A DNA stretch of 28,344 bases from Nemertoderma westbladi (taxonomy: Eukaryota; Xenacoelomorpha; Nemertodermatida; Nemertodermatidae), in NCBI GenBank assembly GCA_032718475.1, contig JAUCBJ010002406.1:1-28344 (forward strand), in the 5' to 3' direction. Shown piece by piece: positions 19,752 through 28,344 of the stretch. Position 1 is the first letter of the stretch; each line of letters opens with the position of its first letter. The notes beneath the pieces are model-generated. The model was not told the DNA's origin, did not search any database, and saw only the letters and a list, made by a program, of their open reading frames with translations. The translations under genes and the position numbers were made by a program.

Positions 19752-20747
19752 TTAGCCCTCGACAGCTATGACTTGTTGGCGACCCATGCTATCGACAGTG
19801 ACAGACCGGAATTTCTTCGCCTTTGCTTGAAACGGCCCGTATGTTCCGTGAGCCTGTTGGACAATGATATGTGTACGGGGTGGAACTGTCGTACCGGCAC
19901 TGGTAGTGGTTTCCGCAGACCAAGTTGCAGATGCTGAAGTACGCCATTCATAACCAATGGAAGTCTCCACGTTTACTGAGAAAACTTCCTTAAACCCAGC
20001 GCTCATAGTAACGGCTAGACCAATATTGATAGCCCACTCGCTACCACGGGTAACGCTTGATCCTATTTTCTGTTGGTAATTGCAATGTGCTTCTCCAGCT
20101 CCATCAGTATTATCATACTCGCAAACATTTTCCCATTTATCCGTTGCCTTCCACTTATACTTGGATCCAATCTTCCATCCGTGGAACTCGGTGTATTCGG
20201 GGTGGTCGTATCGGGTTATTGAAGCGAGATTCACTTTGTTTCCGTCCCCAGAAGGATGAGCGTGGATGTACAGATTGCCGTTCGTCTCGGATGTGATCCA
20301 TAATTTATCCTCGGCAGAGTTGACCCACAACTTAAACTTTTCATTGTATCCGGGGTAGACACCATTAGAATCCCCCTTGATGCAATCTCCTCCATAAACG
20401 CAATAGATGCCTATTTTCCTTGTCAAATACTTTCCGCGAGAGGTTTTTATGCTCACGCGATTCGAGCCGTCTCCAAGAAATTCAACATCGAATCGTTCTG
20501 GGTCTTTAGCGCACTTGTCGCAACGGTTGTACAAGAATAAATCATCATCTTGTGCCGTTACGAAATTCCCGTGATGAGAGATAAGTACGATTCTATCGTT
20601 GCCTACATTTAACGTGCCCAGACTGTCTGGATATCCTATGTTGAATCTCCACAGCTGTTCTCTATCTGTCACGAGAGTAGCGCCAGATGGACCACCATAT
20701 CCTTCTTGAAAGAATCCTAATAATAACAAAGTGATTATCACTTGCAT
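19752..20747 (-). CDS. secreted beta-trefoil/aerolysin-like pore-forming protein
   Basis: A complete single-exon ORF of 331 aa. Residues 1-18 are a signal peptide (hydrophobic TLLLLGF core, small residues before the cut). Residues about 25-190 show repeated G..V.I....G.Y/F.T units (ISHHGNFVTAQDDDLFLYN; VSIKTSRGKYLTRK; WITSETNGNLYIHAH), typical of a beta-trefoil of the fascin-like/lectin kind. Residues about 195-331 have the alternating, Ser/Thr-rich strands of aerolysin/natterin-like domains, with an amphipathic stretch near 245-290 that would be the membrane hairpin. Six cysteines (76, 79, 116, 122, 209, 222) fall in three close pairs, suiting disulfides. Related animal proteins are secreted and act in defence, venom or mucosal immunity. 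No intron is needed. A minus-strand AATAAA lies at 19574-19569. The exact subfamily and its real activity are inferred. Confidence 0.82.
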   Translation of the reverse strand: MQVIITLLLLGFFQEGYGGPSGATLVTDREQLWRFNIGYPDSLGTLNVGNDRIVLISHHGNFVTAQDDDLFLYNRCDKCAKDPERFDVEFLGDGSNRVSIKTSRGKYLTRKIGIYCVYGGDCIKGDSNGVYPGYNEKFKLWVNSAEDKLWITSETNGNLYIHAHPSGDGNKVNLASITRYDHPEYTEFHGWKIGSKYKWKATDKWENVCEYDNTDGAGEAHCNYQQKIGSSVTRGSEWAINIGLAVTMSAGFKEVFSVNVETSIGYEWRTSASATWSAETTTSAGTTVPPRTHIIVQQAHGTYGPFQAKAKKFRSVTVDSMGRQQVIAVEG

Positions 20748-20973
20748 TTTGAAAATCCCTGTTTATTATAATTTAACTTTGATTTAATTAATGTATAAAA
20801 AGCTGAAAGAGTAACTATACAGTAACTTACTAGTAATAGCTAATACTATAATACGGCTAGGAAGGAATACGGTTATTTAATAAGGACATACTAATATAAT
20901 ATTAGGACTGAGAAGGAAACCCAAAGGATTCTCTCTTGGCTCTTACCTGTAAACCCAGGTCTTGGTTCAGGTT
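20748..20973. other. upstream region of the pore-forming protein gene
   Basis: AT-rich DNA between the gene and retrotransposon copy C. It must hold the promoter if the gene is active; no convincing TATA box was seen on the minus strand. Confidence 0.4.
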
Positions 20974-21277
20974 GTTACCTGATCTACCAATGGCTGGTCT
21001 GGAGCAGAGTGTTCTCATTTCCAATTTGAGTGCACTTCACTGCGACCTACACCTGGCAGCAGGGGTACAGGGCATGTCCCAGCAGATAAGCTGCATAGCC
21101 AATGATGGGCCATTGGCGGATAAGGCAACGATTTTGAACATTTCTTCGGCGAAGATCGCGAAACTTCGCAAACGTCGCGATTTTTGCGAATATTGCGAAA
21201 TTTCGCAAACGTCGCGATCTTTTATGTTTACCAATACTATACAGTAGGTGGAGCTTCGCAAACGTCACGATCTTTGC

Positions 21278-21295
21278 GAATGTTCTAGAATATTT
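21278..21295 (+). promoter_or_regulatory. heat-shock-element-like array in the left arm
   Basis: GAAtgTTCtaGAAtaTTT: three perfect alternating nGAAn units and a fourth with one mismatch, at the 5-bp spacing that heat shock factor trimers bind. The motif is seen directly; binding is inferred. Confidence 0.55.
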
Positions 21296-21424
21296 TTGAA
21301 AAGTAAAGTAAGAAAATCGATAACTAACAAATATTTTTTATAACTGTTTTAAAATATACTAGTTCTAGAGGAAAAAGGTATTTTTAAATAAATCGCTAAT
21401 ATGTTCTAGAATATTTTCAAACGT

Positions 21425-21570
21425 AACACTAACACTAACCATAACCATAAACCCAACCCTAACCCGAACTCTACCCCTATCCCTAACCCTAACACTAACA
21501 CTATCCATAAACCCAACCATAACCCTAACCCGAACTCTATCCCTATCCCTAACACTAACCCTAACCATAA
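21425..21570 (-). repeat. degenerate telomere-like (TTAGGG) block
   Basis: The plus strand is full of CCCTAA, CACTAA, CCATAA and CCCGAA six-base words. On the minus strand this reads as TTAGGG and variants. A subunit of about 70 bp is duplicated (CATAAACCCAACC ... CGAACTCTA ... CCCTATCCCTAA, twice). It lies in the loop of the palindromic element, so it is element sequence and not a chromosome end. Confidence 0.75.
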
Positions 21571-21875
21571 ACCCATATAAATTCAAACCTAACCAAACTT
21601 AAAACCAAACCTAACGAATTCATACATAGACTTCTAGAATATTATTTTATACCATCTGTACTATGAACATGTATATATATATATATATATAACATTCTAG
21701 AATTCTGTGAACAATACTAATACTGTCATACTAATGTCATACTAATATATACTATAGAACATGCTAGCTTTTTATTTAAAAATATTTTTTTCTCTAGAAC
21801 TAATAATATATTTTGTCCTAGAAAAATTTTAAAAAATTTATTTTTAATGATAGATTTTCTTACTTTTTAAAAATC

Positions 21876-21893
21876 TTCTAGAATATTCGCGAA
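21876..21893 (+). promoter_or_regulatory. perfect four-unit heat-shock-element-like array in the right arm
   Basis: TTCtaGAAtaTTCgcGAA: four consecutive, perfectly spaced alternating nGAAn units. Further TTCTAGAA cores occur at 21404, 21632 and 21695 within the same element. Confidence 0.6.
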
Positions 21894-22602
21894 GATCGCG
21901 ACGTTTGTGAAGCTCCACCTATTGTATTGATAAACACAAAATTTAACTTCGCAAACGTCGCGATCTTCACGAAATTTTGTGTTTACGAATACTATACTGT
22001 CTGACTGTAGGTGGACAATCTTAGAAAAAATCGCGACGTTTGCGAAATTTCGTGACCTTCGCCGAAGAAATATTCAAAATCGTTGTCCTAATGCATTGGC
22101 TTCAGAGTAGGTATTGGTGATGGGCCTCATGTCTGACTCAACTGCGACACCCGTCCTGTGGAATGGCAAACCAGAGTGTGGTATGTGCCCCGAGAGCTGA
22201 CTCGGCAAAAAAGCACCCCCAACCGCCACTATGGATTACATTAGTAATGCTGAGGTTCGGCCACTAGAGGCCAATGGAATTACCGGACACAATTGGCCTC
22301 ACAATTTTCACATGACCGGCTGCATGTCTTACCCCCACGGGAGAAAGAGCGGCCACCAATTTTGATAGTCCCTTTCCTGGTGACCTTTCTGGCCCAAACC
22401 CTGGGTCACCAGGGAGGCCAGATTGCGATGAGAGAGTGATTATGGAGTAGGAGGCTACTCTCATGTTCCACCCCGACCAACAAAGCCATTGGTGAATCTG
22501 AGGCAAATCACTAGACTAGCCTCAGTTAATACCCTAACACTCGGCTCCCCAATGCGACAAGGCGAGCTGACAGCCCTGGCAGATTAGCTTTCTCTTAGCG
22601 CA

Positions 22603-24387
22603 GTGGGTGTTCAAGAGCACCGAATGCAGACTGGACAGACTGATGAGGTTCTGATTAAGGACATGGGGGGTGGGGGTAGGCAACTTGCCTTCGCATCGGC
22701 AGATGATACTGGCAGTGGTGGAATTGGTCTATTGATGAATCCAACTGCACATGCAACATTGGACAAAATAGACCAAATCTCCAGCGGCATCATCCGTTGC
22801 CACTTCTCATGTTCTGGAAGACTGGCTAAGAAGTTTCCTAAGGTGGTTCTGCTTTGGTGCTGCTATTCCCCAACTAGTGTTGCCACAGTAGAGGAGGTGG
22901 AAAATATCTACCACAATGTACAAGCAGCCGTTGATGGTGTGGATCAGCATGCATTCTTGTCTTTACTGGACCCAGTGGTCGCAACTCCCAGATAGACCAT
23001 ATTCTGTTTCGTAGCATATACAAGAGCTCTGTACAATTTCACTCCGTGCATTTATACTTCGATCCTTCTCCAGTGATCACCGTGTTATTGTGGCTAAGGT
23101 AAGACTTAGTCTCCGCGCTAGCAGAACTAAGAAACTTGCCTTGCCAAGGCATGATTGGTCCTCTCTGTTACAACAGCCCAGTGTAAGATCCAGCTTCACT
23201 CTAGAGCTGTGAAACAGGTATGAGGCCCTTGCATCTGAGGCAATAGATTATTGTGAGAGCTGTACTGCCTTTGCAAAGGCAGTTAAGGCAGCTGCTACAA
23301 AAATAGTTCCTGTATAGGCCTACCTTTGAAGCAGACATAATTCGGAAGTGCTGAGAGGATCTCACTAAGTCACAGAAAGAGTCGCGACTCAAACGGATTA
23401 CAGCGGCCAAGAATGCAGTTAATCTTGGTGGTTGATTGGCTTTTCCGTCCAGTAAGCAAGTTGATCGATTTCCATGCCTGGGATGATTGCCTGCTGTCGC
23501 ATGTCCTTAGATCGTCATAATGATGATGGGGTGATGGTAACTCCACCTACTGACTCCAGAAGTCGAGGAAATCCTGCTAAGTCCCTAACTGATGTAGACA
23601 TTGCTGATGACTTAGGCGTACTCTCAGAACACTAGAGGGAGCCCATCGGCTCCTCACCTTATTAGCACAGGCTGTTTCTAATGTTGGTCTCTTTGTTAAC
23701 TCCAAAAAGACCAAAATTTTGACAGGTGACTTCTAAAGTCTTCAGGAATTGTCTGATTATATGGGCATAAGCTCAAAGGATGGTATGCTTGAGCATGTGG
23801 ACGACTTCTGTTACCTGGGATCATGGATCCGGAAGTCAGGTGAGGACCTTCGAATACGTAAGGGAAAGGCATGGCAGCCCTGAATAGGCTTTCCAGGATT
23901 TGGAAGTCACATAGAATTAATCGGAAACTTAAGGTCCAATTATTTAGAGCAGCAGTAGTTCCAGTACTCCTCTATGGGAGTCCATGCTGGGCGCTTAACT
24001 GCCGAGGACACCAAATCTCTGGATAGCACATTCACAAGAATGATACGTCGAACGTCGTGTTCACTGTGTCAAGTACAATGCACACATCTCCAACTAGACA
24101 CTATATAACATGTTTCCCCCAAACTTGTCACTTGAACAAAGCCGCCTCCGCTTTGCAGGATATTGCTTTGTGGTTGTGTGGACCAGCCTGTACACAATCT
24201 AGTGCTATGGCACCTCCATGGAGAAAATCAGCCTGGTGGAGAGCCCATGACTTTCTTGAGGCGCCTCTTAAAGGACAAAGGCCTTGAAGTTGCGGATAAT
24301 CTCGCGAAAGCCATGGTGACTAAGAGAGTTGTGGTGGTGCAACTTGTCAGAATCTCTATGTGCAGCTTCAATGCAGCAGGCCGATTA
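22603..24387 (+). pseudogene. decayed pol remnants of copy C
   Basis: Recognisable pieces are an endonuclease fragment (22603-22995, sharing VQEHRMQTGQT and FSCSGRLAKKFPKVV with copy B), scraps of the linker (23090-23420), a short RT piece from 23500, which resumes just before the catalytic region, and the C-terminal domain in broken frames (23760-24387). Most of the RT domain is missing through deletion. It is non-functional. Confidence 0.88.
23421..23499 (-). other. 79-bp inverted segment within copy C
   Basis: This segment matches the reverse complement of copy B 16313-16391. On its left the sequence matches B up to about 16225, and on its right it resumes at B 17198 (CATGTCCTTAG). So 87 bp and 806 bp are missing on the two sides of the inverted piece. 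Confidence 0.9.
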
Positions 24388-24390
24388 TAC

Positions 24391-25283
24391 AGTAGCTAGA
24401 TAGATTGTTTCACAGAAATCCGTGGGATATTTATAGAAATTCAACATGAGAATTACCAGATTGAAAATATATAACACAGAGTTTTATGTTTTCCTTACGA
24501 GCAAATAATATCCAAGTTTATCTCATTTATTTCATTATGAGATTCAACAGATTTACGAATGTACAACTTGTGTGATATTTTTCATTTATATGTAACCAAC
24601 AAATACTGTACCGGTACGTATTATACATGCTGATAATCATCGGCATTACTTCTTTGGTTTCTTCACGCCGGCTTACATTGTAGGCCTACACTACACCAAT
24701 ACTCTATTGGCACACTTTAGCAAACTGTACTTGTGAATTAGCAGGTTTCATTCAGTAGCATTGTGTCATGTGATGACGCACCGGAAAAAGGAAGAGACCT
24801 TGAACCGTGGCCTTCACGCAAAAAGTTTATTGAATTGTTTCGTTGACTTCGAGAATGTCGAAAATCTATGCAAGCACACACTGTTAGACCCCTCTCACAC
24901 GGAGCCACTTTCTCTTGTTGCTGGACTCCTCACACGCGGGAAATTTGTTGCTGAAACCTGTTTCCGAAACTTATTTCTGCAACTTTTTGCTAGACGGCCT
25001 GGACCCCTCACACGTGGGACTTTTTTCCCGGCAAAAAAAGTCAAATAAATTATTTTTGATAAAATTTGTTGAATTTTATTACATTATATTACATATATAT
25101 GCATCGAAGTAGAAAAGTATTCATTTATAAATTAAAAATTTTGGAATCATGACCATATTTATTCATTTACCTTGTTTATTTGCATTATAGATTTTGATAC
25201 TTTGGTTAGAATTCATGTATATTTTAACATTTAGGAATTACAGTAAATTAAATCAAAATTTAACAACTATTTACAACATTGTG
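24391..25283. other. intergenic; degenerate repeats, no gene
   Basis: Three GACCCCTCACACG-like words (about 24890, 24923 and 25003), each followed by GGG/GGA and by TTTGC/TTGTTGC-type sequence, suggest a small decayed inverted or tandem element at about 24885-25045. The rest is AT-rich with no gene recognised. Confidence 0.45.
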
Positions 25284-25402
25284 GGCAAAGTAGCACTTTG
25301 CAGCGTTATGACCCGTGTTTTATTTATGTACCGAGCGAGTGCAGCGAGGGAGGTTTACATAAATAAACAGGGTGTTTAACGCTGAAAAGTGACCTTTGCA
25401 AG
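25284..25402. repeat. long near-perfect hairpin (about 47-bp arms, 25-nt loop)
   Basis: The left arm (25284-25330) contains CACTTTGCAGCGTT and ends in TTTATTTATGTA. The right arm (25356-25402) starts with TACATAAATAAACA and contains AACGCTGAAAAGTG. Only a few mismatches and one gap separate them. The loop is GC-rich with CGAGCGAGTGCAGCGAGGG. It looks like a solo MITE; a pre-miRNA-like transcript cannot be excluded. Confidence 0.8.
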
Positions 25403-25920
25403 CAATGATATATGTAATTTTGTTACATTATGTCGAAGATTTGGTATGTGAATAAAAAATAAAAGTTTATAAAAATATTTGATATCGAGCATAATGAAAA
25501 TTTTAGTAATTATTTATTACTATTTTGGGGTATATTCGAGCGAAAAAGTAACAATTTAAGAATAAAAATATAAGTTTTATTGTCTTTATTCCCATACCAA
25601 ATCTGGAGGAAGGAAACCTTTGTCATCTTGAATTCTATAGAAGACAAGTTCAGAGACACATTTAAATAAATCATCATGAACCTTCGACATCAAATTCAAC
25701 CAACAAAATTTATTAGCATATAAGAAGTTCTTCAGTAAATATTAATCATTAAAATAAAATAAAATATAGACCCACTAATTTATGCCTAGAAACTGATTTG
25801 GTAAGTAAAGGAGATTTGTGTGGGGTAAGGGATTCATTGGCGTATGGAATCCATATCAACGTGATGACTAGCCAGTGCTCGATCTTGTAAGAGGTGTGCC
25901 GTTATGTTCAGGAGTTGAAT
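25403..25920. other. intergenic, AT-rich, no gene recognised
   Basis: No coding sequence, RNA gene or element could be supported between the hairpin and the minisatellite. Confidence 0.5.
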
Positions 25921-28344
25921 GAGGGGGGGGGGGGGATATGGAAGATGGGGAAAGTGGGTATGGAAGAAAAGGGGGGAGGGAGGTATATGGAAGAGGGGGG
26001 GAGGGAGGTATGGAAGAGGGGGAAGGTAGGTATGGAAGAGGGGGAAGGGAGGTATGGAGAAGGGGGAAGGGATGTATGGAAGAGGGGGTAGGGAGGTGTG
26101 GAAGAGGGGGAAAGTACGTATGGAAGAGGGGGGAGGGAGGTATAGAAGAGGGGGAAGGTAGGTATGGAAGAGGGGGAAGGGAGATATGAAAGAGAGGGGA
26201 GGGGGGTATATGGAAGAGGGGGAAAGTAGGTATGGAAGAGGGGGTAGGAAAGTATGGTGAAGAGGGAAGGGAGGTATGGAAGAGGGGGAAGCGAGGTATG
26301 AAAGAGGGGGGAGGGAGGTATGGAAGAGGGGGGAGGGAGGTATGGAAGAGGGGGAAGCGAGGTATGAAAGAGGGGGAGGGAGGTATGGAAGAGGGGAAAG
26401 GGAGGTATGGAAGAGGGGGAAGGGAGGTATGAAAGAGGGGGGTAGGTATATGGAAGAGGGGGGGGGGTATATGGAAGAGGGGGTGGGAGGTATGGAAGAG
26501 GGGGAAGGGAGATATGAAAGAGAGGGGAGGGAGGTATATGGAAGAGGGGGAAAGTAGGTATGGAAGATGGGGATGGAGCATGGAGATATGGAAGAGGGGG
26601 AAGCGAGGTATGAAAGAGGGGGGAGGGAGGTATGGAAGAGGGGGAAGGGAGGTATGGAAGAGGGGGAAGGGAGGTGTGGAAGAGGGGGGTAGGGAGGTAT
26701 GGAAGAGGGGGGAGGGTGGTATGGAAGAGGGGGGAGGGAGGTATGGAAGAGGGGGGAGGGAGGTATGGAAGAGGGGGAGGGAGGTATGGAAGAGGGGGAA
26801 GGGAGGTATGGAAGAGGGGGAAGGGAGGTATGGAAGAGGGGGGATGGAGGTTTGGAAGAGGGGGAAGGGAGGTATGGAAGAGGGGGAAGGGAGGTGTGTA
26901 AGATGGGGGAAGGGCGGTATGGAAGAGGGGGGATGGGAGGTATGGAAGAGGGGGGAGGGAGGTATGGAAGAGGGGGGAGGGAGGTATGGAAGAGGGGGGA
27001 GGGAGGTATGGAATAGGGGAGTGGAGGTATGGAAGAGGGGGGAAGGGCGGTATGGAAGAGGGGGTAAGGGCGGTATGGAAGAGGGGGGAGGGAGGTATGG
27101 AAGAGGTGGGAGGGAGGTATGGAAGAGGGGGGAGGGAGGTATGGAAGAGGGGGAAGGGAGGTATGTAAGATGGGGGAAGGGCGGTATGGAAGAGGGGGGA
27201 TGGGAGGTATGGAGAAAGAGGGGGGAGGGAGGTATGGAAGAGGGGGGAGGGAGGTATGGAAGAGGGGGGTGGAGGTATGGAAGAGGGGGAAGGGCGGTAT
27301 GGAAGAGGGGGGAAGGGCGGTATGGAAGAGGGGGGGGGGAGGTATGGAAGAGGGGGGAGGGAGGTATGGAAGAGGGGGGAGGGAGGTATGGAAGAGGGGG
27401 AATGGAGGTATGGAAGAGGGGGAAGGGAGGTATGGAAGAGGGGGGAGGGAGGTATGGAAGAGGGGGGAGGGAGGTATGTAAGAGGGGGGAAGGGCGGTAT
27501 GGAAGAGGGGGAAGGGAGGTATGGAAGAGGGGGGAGGGAGGTATGGAAGAGGGGGAAGGGAGGTATGGAAGAGGGGGGATGGAGGTATGGAAGAGGGGGA
27601 GGGAGGTATGGAAGAGGGGGGAGGGAGGTATGGAAGAGGGGGGAGGGAGGTATGGAAGAGGGGGGAGGGAGGTATGGAAGAGGGGGGAAGGGAGGTATGG
27701 AAGAGGGGGGAGGGAGGTATGGAAGAGGGGGGAGGGAGGTATGGAAGAGGGGGAGGGAGGTATGGAAGAGGGGGAAGGGAGGTATGGAAGAGGGGGGAGG
27801 GAGGTATGGAAGAGGGGGGAGGGAGGTATGGAAGAGGGGGAAGGGAGGTATGGAAGAGGGGGGAGGGAGGTATGGAAGAGGGGGAAGGGAGGTATGGAAG
27901 AGGGGGGAGGGAGGTATGGAAGAGGGGGGAGGGAGGTATGGAAGAGGGGGGAGGGAGGTATGGAAGAGGGGGAAGGGAGGTATGGAAGAGGGGGGAGGGA
28001 GGTATGGAAGAGGGGGAGGGAGGTATGGAAGAGGGGGGAGGGAGGTATGGAAGAGGGGGGAGGGAGGTATGTAAGAGGGGGGAAGGGCGGTATGGAAGAG
28101 GGGGGAGGGAGGTATGGAAGAGGGGGGAGGGAGGTATGGAAGAGGGGGAAGGGAGGTATGGAAGAGGGGGGAGGGAGGTATGGAAGAGGGGGGAGGGAGG
28201 TATGGAAGAGGGGGGAAGGGCGGTATGGAAGAGGGGGGAGGGAGGTATGGAAGAGGGGGGAGGGAGGTATGGAAGAGGGGGAAGGGAGGTATGGAAGAGG
28301 GGGGAGGGAGGTATGGAAGAGGGGGGAGGGAGGTATGAGAGGGG
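25921..28344 (+). repeat. G-rich minisatellite, unit about 22 bp, more than 100 copies, open at the window edge
   Basis: The common unit begins GGTATGGAAGAG and finishes with a G6-A-G3-A tract (22 bp; variants of 20-24 bp differ mainly in G-run length). The plus strand is almost free of C. The left third is more varied (units with GATATGAAAG, GGTATATGG, AAAGTAGG), while the right part is much more uniform. Long 'ORFs' here (MEEGGGRYGRGG on plus, PPSPLFHTSLPP on minus) exist only because the array lacks stops in several frames at once. Every unit has enough G runs to form G-quadruplexes. Confidence 0.97.

Larger units (their letters stand above)
21110..22100. mobile_element. 975-bp palindromic non-autonomous element with 7-bp target duplication
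   Basis: CATTGGC at 21111-21117 and 22094-22100 flanks the element; the uninterrupted copy B carries one version of this site (near 14747). The termini are inverted repeats. Left: AAGGCAACGATTTTGAACAT; the right end read inward gives AGGACAACGATTTTGAATAT. Both continue with TTCTTCGGCGAAG and CGCAAACGTCGCGA words. The inverted homology extends, with gaps, for 200-300 bp into each side (for example GGTGGAGCTTC and GTAAGAAAATCGAT on the left). The centre is unpaired and holds a telomere-like block and a (TA)n tract. There is no coding capacity. It is most likely a long-inverted-repeat MITE or foldback element; the 7-8 bp duplication would fit a hAT-like or similar transposase. Confidence 0.88.
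20974..24390 (+). mobile_element. non-LTR retrotransposon copy C, old and rearranged, with a nested element
   Basis: Related to copy B from its 5' monomers (CTACCAATGGCTGGT at 20985, matching 14616) to the 3' hairpin region (24364-24387), but with many substitutions, indels and stops. A 975-bp palindromic element is inserted in its 5' region (21118-22092). About 135 bp of endonuclease sequence are deleted near 22957, and a 79-bp segment (23421-23499) is inverted between two deletions. No (TAG) tail or clear target duplication remains. Confidence 0.9.

Noticed and set aside
21425-21570. A true chromosome end or telomere fusion point
   Set aside because: The telomere-like block is degenerate and lies inside a bounded transposon with target duplications, itself inside a retrotransposon.
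25868-26581. Proline-rich 237-aa minus-strand ORF over the minisatellite
   Set aside because: It is the complement of the G-rich repeat; the unit is not a multiple of three on average and other frames are open as well.
27256-28074. 272-aa Gly/Glu/Arg-rich plus-strand ORF resembling an RGG-type repeat protein
   Set aside because: It arises purely from the ~22-bp repeat, which lacks stop codons; the same peptide motif appears in all three frames and there is no flanking gene structure.

Overview
The window looks like nuclear DNA from an invertebrate animal, probably marine. It has GT-AG splicing, a metazoan-type P5A ATPase, piggyBac and non-LTR retrotransposon copies, small inverted-repeat elements and a long G-rich minisatellite in an AT-rich background. 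Short palindromes (AGGCCT, ACCGGT, GTAC, TACAGTA) are frequent around 3.7-4.2 kb. I suspect an echinoderm or another deuterostome, but the sequence alone does not prove it.

Only two convincing host protein genes are present, both on the minus strand. (1) An ATP13A1-type P5A ATPase (the ER transmembrane-helix dislocase family) runs from 12591 to 8421 in two exons separated by one intron (11019-10395). The spliced product is 1181 aa and carries every P-type ATPase signature. (2) A secreted, intronless 331-aa protein at 20747-19752 combines a beta-trefoil/fascin-like N-terminal half with an aerolysin/natterin-like C-terminal half, so it is a putative pore-forming protein. A 54-aa plus-strand small ORF (8239-8403) ends 17 bp before the ATPase stop codon and is only a candidate.

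The rest is mainly mobile DNA. From left to right: a broken piggyBac transposase with its 3' non-coding end (1-1402); a 57-bp scrap of a non-LTR retrotransposon 3' end (1534-1590); a 213-bp inverted-repeat element (3419-3631); a LINE remnant split in two (about 4490-5049 and 7541-7866) around a segment edged by poly-C and poly-G; inside that segment a 5'-truncated retrotransposon copy 'A' (5319-6875) with a 13-bp target duplication; a nearly intact copy 'B' (14442-18142) with an 11-bp target duplication and a single in-frame stop; and a decayed copy 'C' (about 20974-24390) of the same family. Copy C contains a micro-inversion and is interrupted by a 975-bp palindromic element. The last 2.4 kb is a minisatellite with a unit of about 22 bp that runs off the window edge. 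ORFs inside it are artefacts.

The most unusual item is the palindromic element at 21118-22092. It has long inverted-repeat arms, a 7-bp target duplication, perfect heat-shock-element-like arrays of alternating nGAAn units in its arms, and a degenerate telomere-like (CCCTAA) block in its centre. It could be a transposon family that spreads heat-shock-factor sites. Nothing in the window suggests the two host genes work together.
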